Of a stretch of 64,000 nucleotides of DNA, positions 54,212 through 62,274 are shown piece after piece. The translations under genes and the position numbers were made by a program. This DNA comes from JAMLHH01 sp964653095. Its GTDB lineage: Bacteria; Bacteroidota; Bacteroidia; Chitinophagales; JADIYW01. Under the pieces are notes generated by a model that was given only the letters and a program-made list of their open reading frames with translations, did not search any database and was not told the origin of the DNA. The stretch lies in the NCBI GenBank assembly GCA_964653095.1, contig CAZZEH010000013.1:27799-91798 (forward strand), in the 5' to 3' direction. Positions within the stretch are counted from its first letter, which is position 1. Each line of letters starts with the position of its first letter.

Positions 54212-55066
54212 ATGAAACTTAATACTATAATTCGATACGGTTTTATCTCTTTATTCGCAGTACTCGCTGTAGCTTCCTGTAAAAAAGATGATATAAAAAT
54301 TGAGGACGAGACAGATAATCTGAAAAACCTCAAACTGATTACCACGCTTAAAAACGGTCATCACGACATTGAACTCTATAACAAAGATGGACACTTAAAA
54401 ACAGGTTACAATGAAGTATTTTTTCAGATAAAAAATGAATTTGGAGCCGCATTGGTCATCGAAAAGGCTTCCTGGACGCCCATGATGGATATGCACGGCA
54501 TGAGCCATTCCAGTCCGGCTTCGGCTATTGCAAAATACAATGCGAATCAATTCATCAATACAGGTTACATTATTTTCACCATGCCGGGCGGCGATATGGG
54601 ACAGTGGCATCTCAAAATAAATTACACAATCAACAGTGAAACACTATCTGCAGAAGGACTGATTGACGTGAATCCGACAACAAGACGAAATGTCCAAAAT
54701 TTTACAGGAACAGATTCACTCGACTATATACTGGCGTTGATTGAACCCATACAACCCAAAGAGGGTTCAAACGAAATGAAAGCCGCACTCTATCTGAATG
54801 AGCATACAGATACTTATACTCCTTTGGAAAATTACACCATCCTAATTGACCCGAGAATGCCGGGTATGGGCAATCATGGTTCACCTAACAATACAGACCT
54901 CGTTAGTACCGGAAAAGGAATCTATGAGGGGCAGGTGAATTTTTCCATGACCGGCTACTGGAAAATTAATCTTCAGGTAAAAAATGAGCAGGGCGACCTC
55001 ATCAAAGGCGAAGAGGTCAATGAGGAAAATGAAAGCAGCAGTATTTTTCTGGAAATAGAATTTTAA
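54212..55066 (+). CDS. Met/His-rich lipoprotein, putative copper-binding partner of the receptor
   Basis: A 284-residue lipoprotein with lipobox LAVASC (Cys23). The remainder is beta-rich and resembles two tandem YtkA/FixH-like modules: NGHHDIELYNKDGHLKTGYN...WTPMMDMHGMSHSSPAS (residues about 50-105), then a second block with NYTILIDPRMPGMGNHGSPNN (about 205-228). Both copies carry Met and His clusters (MMDMHGMSH, MPGGDMGQWH, MPGMGNHG), a typical composition for Cu(I)/Cu(II) binding in the periplasm. It lies 73 bases before a receptor with a copper site. The YtkA/FixH resemblance and the metal role are inference. Confidence 0.68.
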   Translation: MKLNTIIRYGFISLFAVLAVASCKKDDIKIEDETDNLKNLKLITTLKNGHHDIELYNKDGHLKTGYNEVFFQIKNEFGAALVIEKASWTPMMDMHGMSHSSPASAIAKYNANQFINTGYIIFTMPGGDMGQWHLKINYTINSETLSAEGLIDVNPTTRRNVQNFTGTDSLDYILALIEPIQPKEGSNEMKAALYLNEHTDTYTPLENYTILIDPRMPGMGNHGSPNNTDLVSTGKGIYEGQVNFSMTGYWKINLQVKNEQGDLIKGEEVNEENESSSIFLEIEF

Positions 55067-55082
55067 TCTGCCTGAAATAAAT

Positions 55083-55120
55083 CCCTGCGGTTTTGCAATC
55101 AAAACTGCAGGGCGTTTTTT
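55083..55120 (+). terminator. Strong hairpin between the lipoprotein and receptor genes (terminator or attenuator)
   Basis: Stem CCCTGCGGTTTTG / CAAAACTGCAGGG (13 pairs, one of them G-T) with loop CAAT, followed by CGTTTTTT. It begins 16 bases after the lipoprotein stop and ends 19 bases before the receptor ATG, leaving no room for a separate promoter. Confidence 0.85.
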
Positions 55121-55139
55121 ACAAAAAAGGAAATAAAAT

Positions 55140-57152
55140 ATGCTCAAAATTGCAGTTTTTATAATATCTGCGGTACTCCTGTCCGGTAGTCTTTCAGCCC
55201 AGACCGATGATACTCATCACAGTTTAGATTCTCTCCTGATGTACGATTTGGAAGAAGTAATCGTGATAGCTCCGATTAAGACAGCTTCTGACAGAGCAGA
55301 AAAATCACTTGCCAGCATAGACGAATATCTCGAAAGAACTCCGAGCATCAATATGATCAGAAGAGGCGGTTATGCCTGGGAGCCGTTTATCAACGGAATG
55401 GGAACGGAAAGAAGTGTAGTGACAATAGACGGGATGCGCATATACGCAGCCTGTACCGATAAGATGGACCCGGTTACTTCCTATATAGAGATTTCAAATT
55501 TATCCAAGGCTGAAGTCAGCAGTGGGCAGACGCACTCAATTGGAGGAGCAGCTATTGCCGGAAGTCTGGATTTAGCAAAAAAGAAAAGCACTTTTGGGAA
55601 GCGGAAGCTCTCCGGGGCAAGTTATGCCGGATTTGAAACCAACAACCTTCAAAAAGTTTTTGGAACCAGCCTCTCTTACAGTCATCCGAAATTTTTTACC
55701 GATTTCGATTTTACATACAGAAATGCTTCCAATTACAAGGCCGGAGGAAAGAAAGAAATCGAATTTTCTCAGTTTACCAAATACAATCTGTCGGGGGTAA
55801 TAGGCACAAAAATCAATCAGAATCAGCATATAGAAGCTTCTCTGATATACGACCACGCGATTGATGTGGGATATCCTGCACTGCCAATGGACGTATCATC
55901 TGCCAAAGCCTTTATAGGGGCATTGGAACATTTTTATCATCCTGCTTCGGGAAAAATAAAAGCTATAAACAGCAAACTGTATTACAACAATATTGCGCAT
56001 GTCATGGACGATTCACAACGACCGGAAGTTCCTATCAGAATGGACATGCCCGGATGGAGTCGCACCGGAGGATTTTTCACTTTAATCAGAGGAGAATCCG
56101 GTAAAAACAATTGGAAAACGTCACTCACCGGACATCACAACAGCTCGTTGGCCGAAATGACGATGTATTCCAACGATCCGGAAGAAAAAGATATGTTTAT
56201 GCTGACCTGGCCAGATGTGCGAACAAATTATTTCGACGCATTCGGAGAAGATATTCTAAAAGTATCCGAAGTCTTAAAACTTACTTTCAACGCCGGGATT
56301 GCAGCTCATCACAACCTGATTAAAAGTGATTTTGGGTTAAACTCTCTGAAAATATTTTATCCTGAAATGGAAAGAGACCGCACCAGAGTTCTCAAAAGAC
56401 TTTCTGCTTCACTCAACTACCATAAAGATTATCGGATATTATACTCAGCCGGAATGTCATACGGCGAACGGGCTCCGTCCGTTTCGGAAGGATATGGATT
56501 TTATCTGTTCAACAGCTTTGACCGTTACGATTATATCGGTAATCCTAATCTGAAAAACGAAAAGTCTCTGTCTTTTTCTACCGCTCTCCAATATATCGGG
56601 CAAAGAGTTTCACTCAAGCTCTCTGCCAACTACTTCTATATTGCAGACTATATTATTGGCCGGCCTGATGACAACCTGAGTACCATGACTATCGGGGCTT
56701 CCGGAGTGAAAATATATGAGCAGGTCAAACAGGCACATATTGCAAACGTATCATTTGATGCCAAAGTAGAAATTGCGGAAAATATTTTTTGGAACAATAT
56801 GTTTTCCTACCGAAAAGGGAAAGGCGCAGAGGTCGGCAATCTTCCGCTTATTCAGCCATTTACTTATCTGTCAGAAATGACGTATCACGTGAAAAGTTTC
56901 ACTGCGAATATTTCAGTTCAGGGTTCTGCAAAACAGAACGCAATCAATAAAGAATTTGGGGAGACCAAACTTCCGGCTTTTACCATTTTAAATCTTTCAC
57001 TTTCTCATAGCTTCAGTTTTGAGGACAAATCTTTGGTACTGAAAGCAGGTGCCGAAAATCTGTTGGATAAAAACTACACTACTTTTGCCGATTGGAACAG
57101 AGTCCCGAGAATGGGAAGAAATTTCTTTTTTAATTTAATCTGGAAATTTTAA
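55140..57152 (+). CDS. TonB-dependent copper receptor, OprC/NosA type
   Basis: Outer-membrane receptor of 670 residues: signal peptide MLKIAVFIISAVLLSGSLSA, plug domain (about 35-150, EVIVIAPIKTASDRAEKSLAS, IDGMRIYAACTDKMDPVTSY), then the beta-barrel and a normal C-terminus ending in Phe (FFFNLIWKF). The copper ligands described for Pseudomonas OprC, CxxxM plus HxM, are both present: Cys105/Met109 in ACTDKMDP and His287/Met289 in IAHVMDDSQRP. MDPxTSY after the first site is also as in OprC/NosA. A start at 55140 gives the signal peptide. Expression probably depends on passing the hairpin at 55083-55120. No CarboxypepD-like N-terminal extension, unlike SusC-type transporters. Confidence 0.88.
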   Translation: MLKIAVFIISAVLLSGSLSAQTDDTHHSLDSLLMYDLEEVIVIAPIKTASDRAEKSLASIDEYLERTPSINMIRRGGYAWEPFINGMGTERSVVTIDGMRIYAACTDKMDPVTSYIEISNLSKAEVSSGQTHSIGGAAIAGSLDLAKKKSTFGKRKLSGASYAGFETNNLQKVFGTSLSYSHPKFFTDFDFTYRNASNYKAGGKKEIEFSQFTKYNLSGVIGTKINQNQHIEASLIYDHAIDVGYPALPMDVSSAKAFIGALEHFYHPASGKIKAINSKLYYNNIAHVMDDSQRPEVPIRMDMPGWSRTGGFFTLIRGESGKNNWKTSLTGHHNSSLAEMTMYSNDPEEKDMFMLTWPDVRTNYFDAFGEDILKVSEVLKLTFNAGIAAHHNLIKSDFGLNSLKIFYPEMERDRTRVLKRLSASLNYHKDYRILYSAGMSYGERAPSVSEGYGFYLFNSFDRYDYIGNPNLKNEKSLSFSTALQYIGQRVSLKLSANYFYIADYIIGRPDDNLSTMTIGASGVKIYEQVKQAHIANVSFDAKVEIAENIFWNNMFSYRKGKGAEVGNLPLIQPFTYLSEMTYHVKSFTANISVQGSAKQNAINKEFGETKLPAFTILNLSLSHSFSFEDKSLVLKAGAENLLDKNYTTFADWNRVPRMGRNFFFNLIWKF

Positions 57153-57170
57153 CTTCCGTCCAGTTCAAAA

Positions 57171-57207
57171 AATGAAAGGCAGTCCGTATTTGAGACTGCC
57201 TTTCATT
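57171..57207. terminator. Bidirectional terminator between the copper receptor and pnp
   Basis: Perfect 14-bp stem AATGAAAGGCAGTC / GACTGCCTTTCATT with a nine-base loop. It has A-rich sequence on the left, so the minus-strand transcript (pnp) ends in a T run (TTTTTTG); the plus strand (receptor) is followed by ATATAC. It lies 18 bases after the receptor stop and 19 before the pnp stop. Confidence 0.88.
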
Positions 57208-57226
57208 ATATACAAAATAGAAGTTG

Positions 57227-59368
57227 TTATTCTTCTTCTCTCGGCTTGTTTTTCTGAGGTCTTGGTAATAGAGCTTTGTGACTCAGTTTGTGTTTACCTT
57301 TTTCAATGCCAATCAGTTTTACCTTCAGAGAGTCGCCCTCTTTGATGACATCTTCCATTGCATTGACACGGGAATGAGACATCTCTGAAATATGCACCAG
57401 GCCTTCTTTTCCGGGAAGAAACTCTACGAAAGCACCAAATGAAACCACTGATTTCACGATACCATCATATATTTCACCCACTTCAGGCACCGCAACAATA
57501 CCCTCAATTCTGGCAATGGCAGCCTCCATATTATCCTTGTTATTGGACAAGATGATTACACGCCCCACCCCTCTTTCCTTGATTTCTTCTATAGTAACTT
57601 CCGTGTTGGTTTTATCCTGAATATCCTGAATAATTTTTCCGCCAGGCCCAATGATAGCACCAATAAATTCCTTATTCACTTCCATCACATGAGCTCTCGG
57701 AGTATGCGGCTTCAGTTCCGGTCTCGGAGAAGGAATACATGCTTCCATATGGTTTAAAATATGAAGCCTGCCTCTTTTGGCCTGATCCAAAGCTTCGCGC
57801 ATGACATCCATAGAAAGGCCATCTACTTTAATATCCATCTGACAGGCAGTAATACCTTCTTTCGTTCCTGTTACTTTAAAGTCCATATCTCCCAAATGGT
57901 CTTCATCGCCCAAAATATCAGACAGAATCGCATAATTATCTCCTGAAGATATCATCCCCATTGCAATACCGGACACATGTTTTCTCACCTGAATACCGGC
58001 ATCCATCAGAGCAAGTGAACCCGCACAGACTGTTGCCATAGAGGAAGAGCCGTTAGACTCCAAAATATCGGAAACCACACGGATAGTATATGGATTTTCT
58101 TCTTCTGCCGGAAGCATATTTTTCAATGCCCTCAAAGCGAGATTTGCATGACCTATTTCCCTTCTCGAAGGGCCTCTCATCGGTTTGGTTTCCCCTGTAC
58201 TGAAAGGAAGAAAGTTATAGTGGAGAAGGAATTTTTTAAATTCTATTCCTACTGCTTTATCCACCAACTGCTCATCCTGCTTGGAGCCCAAAGTTACAGT
58301 TGTAAGAGACTGCGTTTCTCCTCTGGTAAACAAAGCAGAACCATGTGGAGAAGGCAGATAATTCACATCCATATAGAGTGGTCTGACTTCATCAAGCTTA
58401 CGCCCGTCTAATCGGATTCTGTCCTGAAGCACCACACTTCTGATTGTTTTCCATTCCAAGTTGTGATATATTTCACCAAAAGCTTTATAGTCAAAGGTCT
58501 CTTGTTCTTCTTCAGGGATTGAATCCAGGAAAGATTTTTTTATTTCTTTTAATCCTGCACTTCTCTCCTGCTTTCCCAAAGCGGATTTTGCAATTTCCAG
58601 AATACCGGATTCGCATGCAGCCGCTACTCTCTCTTCAAGTCCTTCCGGATATACCGGAGCCGCAAAATCTCTTTTGACGACTCCAATTTCCTCCGCAAGA
58701 GCTTTAAGTGCACGACAATGCACTTTCACTGCCTCATGTCCTTTCAGAATAGCTTCTATGAACTCTTCCTCCTGTGCTTCCTTGGCCTCGCCTTCTACCA
58801 TCAGAATATTTTCTTCCGTGGCTCCTACCACAATGTCCAAAGTAGCCCGGTCTGTATCTGACTGTGGCGGATTGACCACATATTCTCCATCTATCTTGCA
58901 AACTCGGACTTCAGAAATTGGCCCGGCAAAAGGAATGTCCGAAATAGTCAGAGCGGCAGAAGCTGCCAGACCTGCAATATTTTCTCCCGGTATTTCGGGA
59001 TCCTGTGAAATGACATAAATGAGCATCTGAGTCTCATTCATATAGCCGTCAGGGAATAACGGACGAATCGCCCGATCGACTAATCGGCTTATTAATATTT
59101 CAGGATCGGAAATTCTTCCCTCTCGTCTTAAAAATGAACCGGGAATTCGACCGCTTGAAGCAAATTTCTCTCTATAATCTACAGATAGTGGAAAAAAATC
59201 CTGTCCGACTTTCGCTTCCTTAGAAGACACTACTGTAGCCAAAACCATCGTTTCTCCGCATTTTACCAAAGCGCTGCCGTCTGCCTGTCTTGCAAGCATA
59301 CCGGTCTCAATTGTAACATTTTGACCATTTCCGATGTCAAATGTTCTTGAATGTAAATTAAAATGCAT
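57227..59368 (-). CDS. pnp: Polyribonucleotide nucleotidyltransferase (PNPase)
   Basis: Phosphorolytic 3'-5' exoribonuclease in mRNA turnover. I start at the ATG at 59368 (MHFNLHSRTFDIGNGQNVTIETG). The frame is open to 59407, but those 13 extra residues lie in the rpsO-pnp terminator region and look non-coding. Two RNase-PH domains: SRRTFDIGNG... / GSALVKCGETMVLATVV; FPLSVDYREKFASSGRIPGSFLRREGR; the second with GSALFTRGETQSLTTVTLGS and FLLHYNFLPFSTGETKPMRG. Then KH (HVMEVNKEFIGAIIGPGGKIIQ) and S1 (GEIYDGIVKSVVSFGAFVEF) domains. About 713 residues from this start, normal. It follows rpsO, as in many bacteria. Confidence 0.97.
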   Translation of the reverse strand: MHFNLHSRTFDIGNGQNVTIETGMLARQADGSALVKCGETMVLATVVSSKEAKVGQDFFPLSVDYREKFASSGRIPGSFLRREGRISDPEILISRLVDRAIRPLFPDGYMNETQMLIYVISQDPEIPGENIAGLAASAALTISDIPFAGPISEVRVCKIDGEYVVNPPQSDTDRATLDIVVGATEENILMVEGEAKEAQEEEFIEAILKGHEAVKVHCRALKALAEEIGVVKRDFAAPVYPEGLEERVAAACESGILEIAKSALGKQERSAGLKEIKKSFLDSIPEEEQETFDYKAFGEIYHNLEWKTIRSVVLQDRIRLDGRKLDEVRPLYMDVNYLPSPHGSALFTRGETQSLTTVTLGSKQDEQLVDKAVGIEFKKFLLHYNFLPFSTGETKPMRGPSRREIGHANLALRALKNMLPAEEENPYTIRVVSDILESNGSSSMATVCAGSLALMDAGIQVRKHVSGIAMGMISSGDNYAILSDILGDEDHLGDMDFKVTGTKEGITACQMDIKVDGLSMDVMREALDQAKRGRLHILNHMEACIPSPRPELKPHTPRAHVMEVNKEFIGAIIGPGGKIIQDIQDKTNTEVTIEEIKERGVGRVIILSNNKDNMEAAIARIEGIVAVPEVGEIYDGIVKSVVSFGAFVEFLPGKEGLVHISEMSHSRVNAMEDVIKEGDSLKVKLIGIEKGKHKLSHKALLPRPQKNKPREEE

Positions 59369-59391
59369 TAAGTATTTATTTATAAAAGCAC

Positions 59392-59421
59392 AAAAAAGCG
59401 AGACCACTTTAGCCTCGCTTT
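59392..59421 (-). terminator. Hairpin with U-run between rpsO and pnp
   Basis: On the minus strand, AAAGCGAG / CTCGCTTT (8 pairs) with an 11-base loop, followed by TTTTTT; it begins 18 bases after the rpsO stop. It probably ends many rpsO transcripts, with partial read-through into pnp. A similar terminator lies between these genes in E. coli. Confidence 0.8.
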
Positions 59422-59439
59422 AAATTATCAAATTAAGAT

Positions 59440-59706
59440 TTATCTGCGTAGGTTGAGCTTTTCAATTAGAGCCCTATAGCGCTGAATATCTTTTTTAGCC
59501 AGATATCTTAAAAGTCTTTTTCTCTGACCTACAAGCTTATAAAGTGAGCGGGTAGTTGAAAAATCTTTTCTGTGTGATTTCAAATGTTTAGATAAATCAC
59601 TGATTCTGAAGGTGATCATGGCTACCTGAGACTCTACCGAACCGGTATTAGTTTCAGCACCTCCAAACTCTTTAAAAATTTCCTGTTTTCTTTCTGCTGT
59701 CAGCAT
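59440..59706 (-). CDS. rpsO: 30S ribosomal protein S15
   Basis: Primary 16S rRNA-binding protein of the small subunit platform. The 88 residues are the typical length and carry the family blocks: FKEFGGAETNTGSVESQVAM, ITFRISDLSKHLKSHRKDFS, TTRSLYKLVGQRKRLLRYLA, and DIQRYRALIEKLNLRR. The start at 59706 gives MLTAERKQEIFKEFGG. A TAACTTTG -7 box lies 31 bases upstream. The gene is followed by a terminator and then by pnp. In E. coli S15 represses its own translation through the rpsO leader; the short leader here (about 24 bases) leaves little room for that kind of structure. Confidence 0.98.
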   Translation of the reverse strand: MLTAERKQEIFKEFGGAETNTGSVESQVAMITFRISDLSKHLKSHRKDFSTTRSLYKLVGQRKRLLRYLAKKDIQRYRALIEKLNLRR

Positions 59707-59736
59707 TTCTATTGTTTTTTCTTCTTAATTTCTGTG

Positions 59737-59744
59737 CAAAGTTA
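59737..59744 (-). promoter_or_regulatory. Promoter -7 box of rpsO
   Basis: TAACTTTG on the minus strand, a full TAnnTTTG match, 31 bases before the rpsO start codon. The expected -33 TTTG is replaced by a T-rich stretch (TTTT at about the right distance). Confidence 0.5.
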
Positions 59745-59832
59745 CACTTTTCTTTTTTAAAACGTATATTAAGAAAAAAATAATCCAATCCGTACAAATA
59801 ACTGTATAACCTGAGAGCTTCAGAACAAAGCT

Positions 59833-60816
59833 TTAGTTTTTCACGGCGCGAACGACTTCCTCGGTATCCATATCATTCATACACTTAAAATGACCTTTTG
59901 GACAATCGTTTCGGCCATATTTAGAACAGGGCCGGCAGGAAAGATTTTTGACCTCCACAATCCTAGAAAGTGCTTCATCTGTTACGTAAGGAGAAAAACC
60001 CAAATACGGCACTGTCCCGCCCCAAACGGATATGACTTTCTTTTTGAGCGCAGCCGCGATATGCATCATCCCGGAATCGTGTGTTATTACAAACAAAGAC
60101 TGCGACATCACGCTTGCGGACTGACCTATAGAGTACTGTCCGCACTTATTCAAAATCTTTATGTTGTCTGTCGATGCAAGTTTTTTCCCAAATTCAATTT
60201 CTGCTTTACCGCCAATCAGTATAATCGGAACTTCCAGCTTGCGGCAAATCTCTTCCCATTTTTCCAAAGGTAATTTCTTGGTGTAATAAGTGGCTCCCAA
60301 AGCAAGTACCGCATAACCTGCTCCATGTGTCATGGGCAAATCTTTCTTATAAATCTGATCTCTTTCTGGAATATAAAAATCCAGACCTTTTCCGTCATTT
60401 GACACCTCAAGTACTGCAAGAGTTTTCAGATATTGTTCCGGCACACGTTCTCCTCCGTACAAATCTCTTCTTAAAAATACACTGAGTGTCCGTTTAATAG
60501 ATTTTTTGCGGTAACGAAGTATTTTGACAGACTCCGGCAAAAGCTGCTTAAGTATCCGGGAACGCACGTTCAAGTGAAAATCAATCACATAATCATATTC
60601 ATTGCGGGCTATTTCTCTCGCGGTTTCCCACAAACTCTCTTTCAGTACCATCACATTTGAAACCTGCAAATGCTTTTCTGCCAACTCCCGATACATCTCC
60701 TTCGTCAAAAAATCTATTTGCGCATCGGGATAGGCATTCCGCAGACAACGCAATGCCAAAGAAGTCAAAACTATATCTCCTATCGAACTAAATCTTATGA
60801 TTAGAAACTTTTTCAC
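59833..60816 (-). CDS. Glycosyltransferase family 9 (heptosyltransferase-like)
   Basis: Probably adds a heptose or other sugar to the lipopolysaccharide core from an ADP/NDP-sugar at the inner face of the inner membrane. Family features: FLIIRFSSIGDIVLTSLALRCLRNAYPDAQIDFLT at the N-terminus; the middle YAVLALGATYYTKKLPLEKWEEI; then IILIGGKAEIEFGKKLA, CGQYSIGQSASVMSQSLFVIT, HDSGMMHIAAALKKKVISVWGGTVP, all typical GT9 acceptor/donor loops. FSPYVTD and the Cys-rich end (CRPCSKYGRNDCPKGHFKCM) are frequent in Bacteroidota members. Length 327. Lies downstream of the XRE gene on the same strand, but the 41-bp palindrome lies between them. No other LPS gene is nearby. Confidence 0.9.
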   Translation of the reverse strand: MKKFLIIRFSSIGDIVLTSLALRCLRNAYPDAQIDFLTKEMYRELAEKHLQVSNVMVLKESLWETAREIARNEYDYVIDFHLNVRSRILKQLLPESVKILRYRKKSIKRTLSVFLRRDLYGGERVPEQYLKTLAVLEVSNDGKGLDFYIPERDQIYKKDLPMTHGAGYAVLALGATYYTKKLPLEKWEEICRKLEVPIILIGGKAEIEFGKKLASTDNIKILNKCGQYSIGQSASVMSQSLFVITHDSGMMHIAAALKKKVISVWGGTVPYLGFSPYVTDEALSRIVEVKNLSCRPCSKYGRNDCPKGHFKCMNDMDTEEVVRAVKN

Positions 60817-60883
60817 CCATGTAAAGATAAAACTCCTTCATGCTTATAAACGAAAATCACCCGTTTACTTTTCAGTATATTGC

Positions 60884-60924
60884 AACCTTGCAAAACTCAA
60901 TTTGAAATTGAGTTTTGCAAGGTT
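60884..60924. repeat. Perfect 41-base palindrome directly after the XRE gene
   Basis: Arms of 20 bases, AACCTTGCAAAACTCAATTT and its exact complement, around a single central G at 60904. It starts three bases after the XRE stop. The stem is followed by GCAATATACTG on the minus strand and by AAATTATG on the plus strand, not by a T run, so it is not a classical terminator, although it could end transcription or serve as a protein-binding site. Confidence 0.92.
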
Positions 60925-60927
60925 AAA

Positions 60928-61260
60928 TTATGAATTCTCCAATTTATTCAGCCTCTCTTCTATGATTTTGAGCCTTTCTTCATTGTAGATATTGATGACT
61001 ACGTGATTTGAAGCTGCCGCTACACCATTACAGTTGTTGTTGATAATCGTTTTATCATTCCACCCCAAAATATCATTGGGAGTAAGCTTATAAACCTCAG
61101 ATAGTTTTGCCAAATTTTCTATGCTTAACTGAGTTGCACCGCTTTCAATTTTAGAGTAGGCAGCCTGACTAATGTTGAGTTGAGAAGCAATGTATTCCTG
61201 ACTGAAGTTATTAAACTCTCTCAGTGTCTTTAGTTTGAAAGCAATGTTTTGAAGGCTCAT
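60928..61260 (-). CDS. XRE-family transcriptional regulator
   Basis: A 110-residue helix-turn-helix protein. The N-terminal Cro/CI-type HTH spans about residues 7-62 (LKTLREFNNFSQEYIASQLN, ISQAAYSKIESGATQLSIEN, LAKLSEVYKLTPNDILGW). The C-terminal 40 residues, with an asparagine-rich linker (IINNNCNGVAAASNHVVINIYN) and a short helix (ERLKIIEERLNKLENS), probably mediate dimerisation. It is divergent from the small-gene group at 61380 onwards, which would be a natural target; I see no obvious operator. Immediately followed by the 41-base palindrome. Confidence 0.88.
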   Translation of the reverse strand: MSLQNIAFKLKTLREFNNFSQEYIASQLNISQAAYSKIESGATQLSIENLAKLSEVYKLTPNDILGWNDKTIINNNCNGVAAASNHVVINIYNEERLKIIEERLNKLENS

Positions 61261-61379
61261 AGCAATGTTGTTATAACGTGAAGTTATAAATATATTTTGA
61301 ATGAATAAATTAAAAAGGGTGAAAATCCATTTGCTTTGATTATCTAATTATTATTGCGTTTGCAGTTATACAAAAGTAG

Positions 61380-61790
61380 ATGATATTATTCTTTGCACTT
61401 TTCGTTGCTATACTTATACTATTTAATGGTTTTTCTAAGTTTAATAGTATGACAAGGTACTATGAAAAAAAACTTTTTGAGATAAATAACAAAATCTCTA
61501 AACACCCTGAAAAACTGGAATTACTGTATATTAAAGCCGAATGTTTGGTTTTTTTACAAAAATATGAAAGTGCTTGGAGGCTGTATAAAAAAATCACAAA
61601 TCACCCTGAAAAGCTTTCAAATTACAAATCTGAAATATTAAGGGACGTAGGACATAACATGAACTATTGTATTAAGCCATTGCCATGGACTCTTGCAGGT
61701 CCATTAGATATGGATGGCAGCTATATTCATTATGTTTTACTTAAGAACTTTGGAAACCCTTTTATAAAATCTTCACAAAATTTAGAATAG
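61380..61790 (+). CDS. Small membrane-anchored protein, TPR-like, unknown
   Basis: A 136-residue protein with an N-terminal hydrophobic anchor (MILFFALFVAILILFNGF) and a helical remainder. NKISKHPEKLELLYIKAECLVFLQKYESAWRLYKKITNHPEKL looks like one TPR-type hairpin with the repeated HPEKL. The last part, MNYCIKPLPWTLAGPLDMDG, is not recognised. Followed two bases later by the next gene, so translated together. Base composition is very AT-rich, unlike the housekeeping genes. Function unknown. Confidence 0.6.
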   Translation: MILFFALFVAILILFNGFSKFNSMTRYYEKKLFEINNKISKHPEKLELLYIKAECLVFLQKYESAWRLYKKITNHPEKLSNYKSEILRDVGHNMNYCIKPLPWTLAGPLDMDGSYIHYVLLKNFGNPFIKSSQNLE

Positions 61791-61792
61791 CA

Positions 61793-62233
61793 ATGAGTCT
61801 TGTATTTGTAATTGTTATAATAGTTGTCGCTTATCTTATATACGACAAAATAAATGTGGATACTAAAATTGGAAATGCAAAAGCTGTGTTAGATGGTCAG
61901 AGAGTAAGTGATAAATTCAAAACAGTAGTCAAAACGATATCTGAAAATAATTGGATGTTTAAAAAATATGAAATTGTAAATGTTCGCTCTTTTCAAGATA
62001 ATATATATTCAATTAATCATCCAAACACAGTCATTATAATGCGAGTCTTTGATGGAGAATTAAATCTAGAATGGAAGTTTCAAATTAAGTTTTTAAATAA
62101 AGAAGTAATCAAACATTTTAGGCATGATATCTCAAATTTTGGTACCACGGAGCAAGTGAAGTTCGCAAAAAATGCCTGTGAAGTTATGCGAAAAGAAATA
62201 TTCAAGTTGCAAGGAACGGAAGATTTTTTATAG
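61793..62233 (+). CDS. Small protein with N-terminal membrane segment, unknown
   Basis: 146 residues: anchor MSLVFVIVIIVVAYLIYDKI, then a soluble domain (about 28-146) rich in Lys/Phe with the strand-like segments NHPNTVIIMRVFDGELNLEW and KFQIKFLNKEVIKHFRH. It starts two bases after the stop of the preceding gene, and both are membrane-anchored with cytoplasmic or periplasmic helical/beta parts. No family recognised. The pair may encode a small membrane complex, but that is only their arrangement. Confidence 0.58.
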   Translation: MSLVFVIVIIVVAYLIYDKINVDTKIGNAKAVLDGQRVSDKFKTVVKTISENNWMFKKYEIVNVRSFQDNIYSINHPNTVIIMRVFDGELNLEWKFQIKFLNKEVIKHFRHDISNFGTTEQVKFAKNACEVMRKEIFKLQGTEDFL

Positions 62234-62274
62234 GAAAATATAATTGTAGAATTCTCTGACATAAAAAATTCTAC

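Noticed and set aside
59369..59407. Extended start of pnp at 59407
   Set aside because: The additional 13 residues come from the rpsO-pnp terminator region; the conserved PNPase N-terminus starts at 59368.
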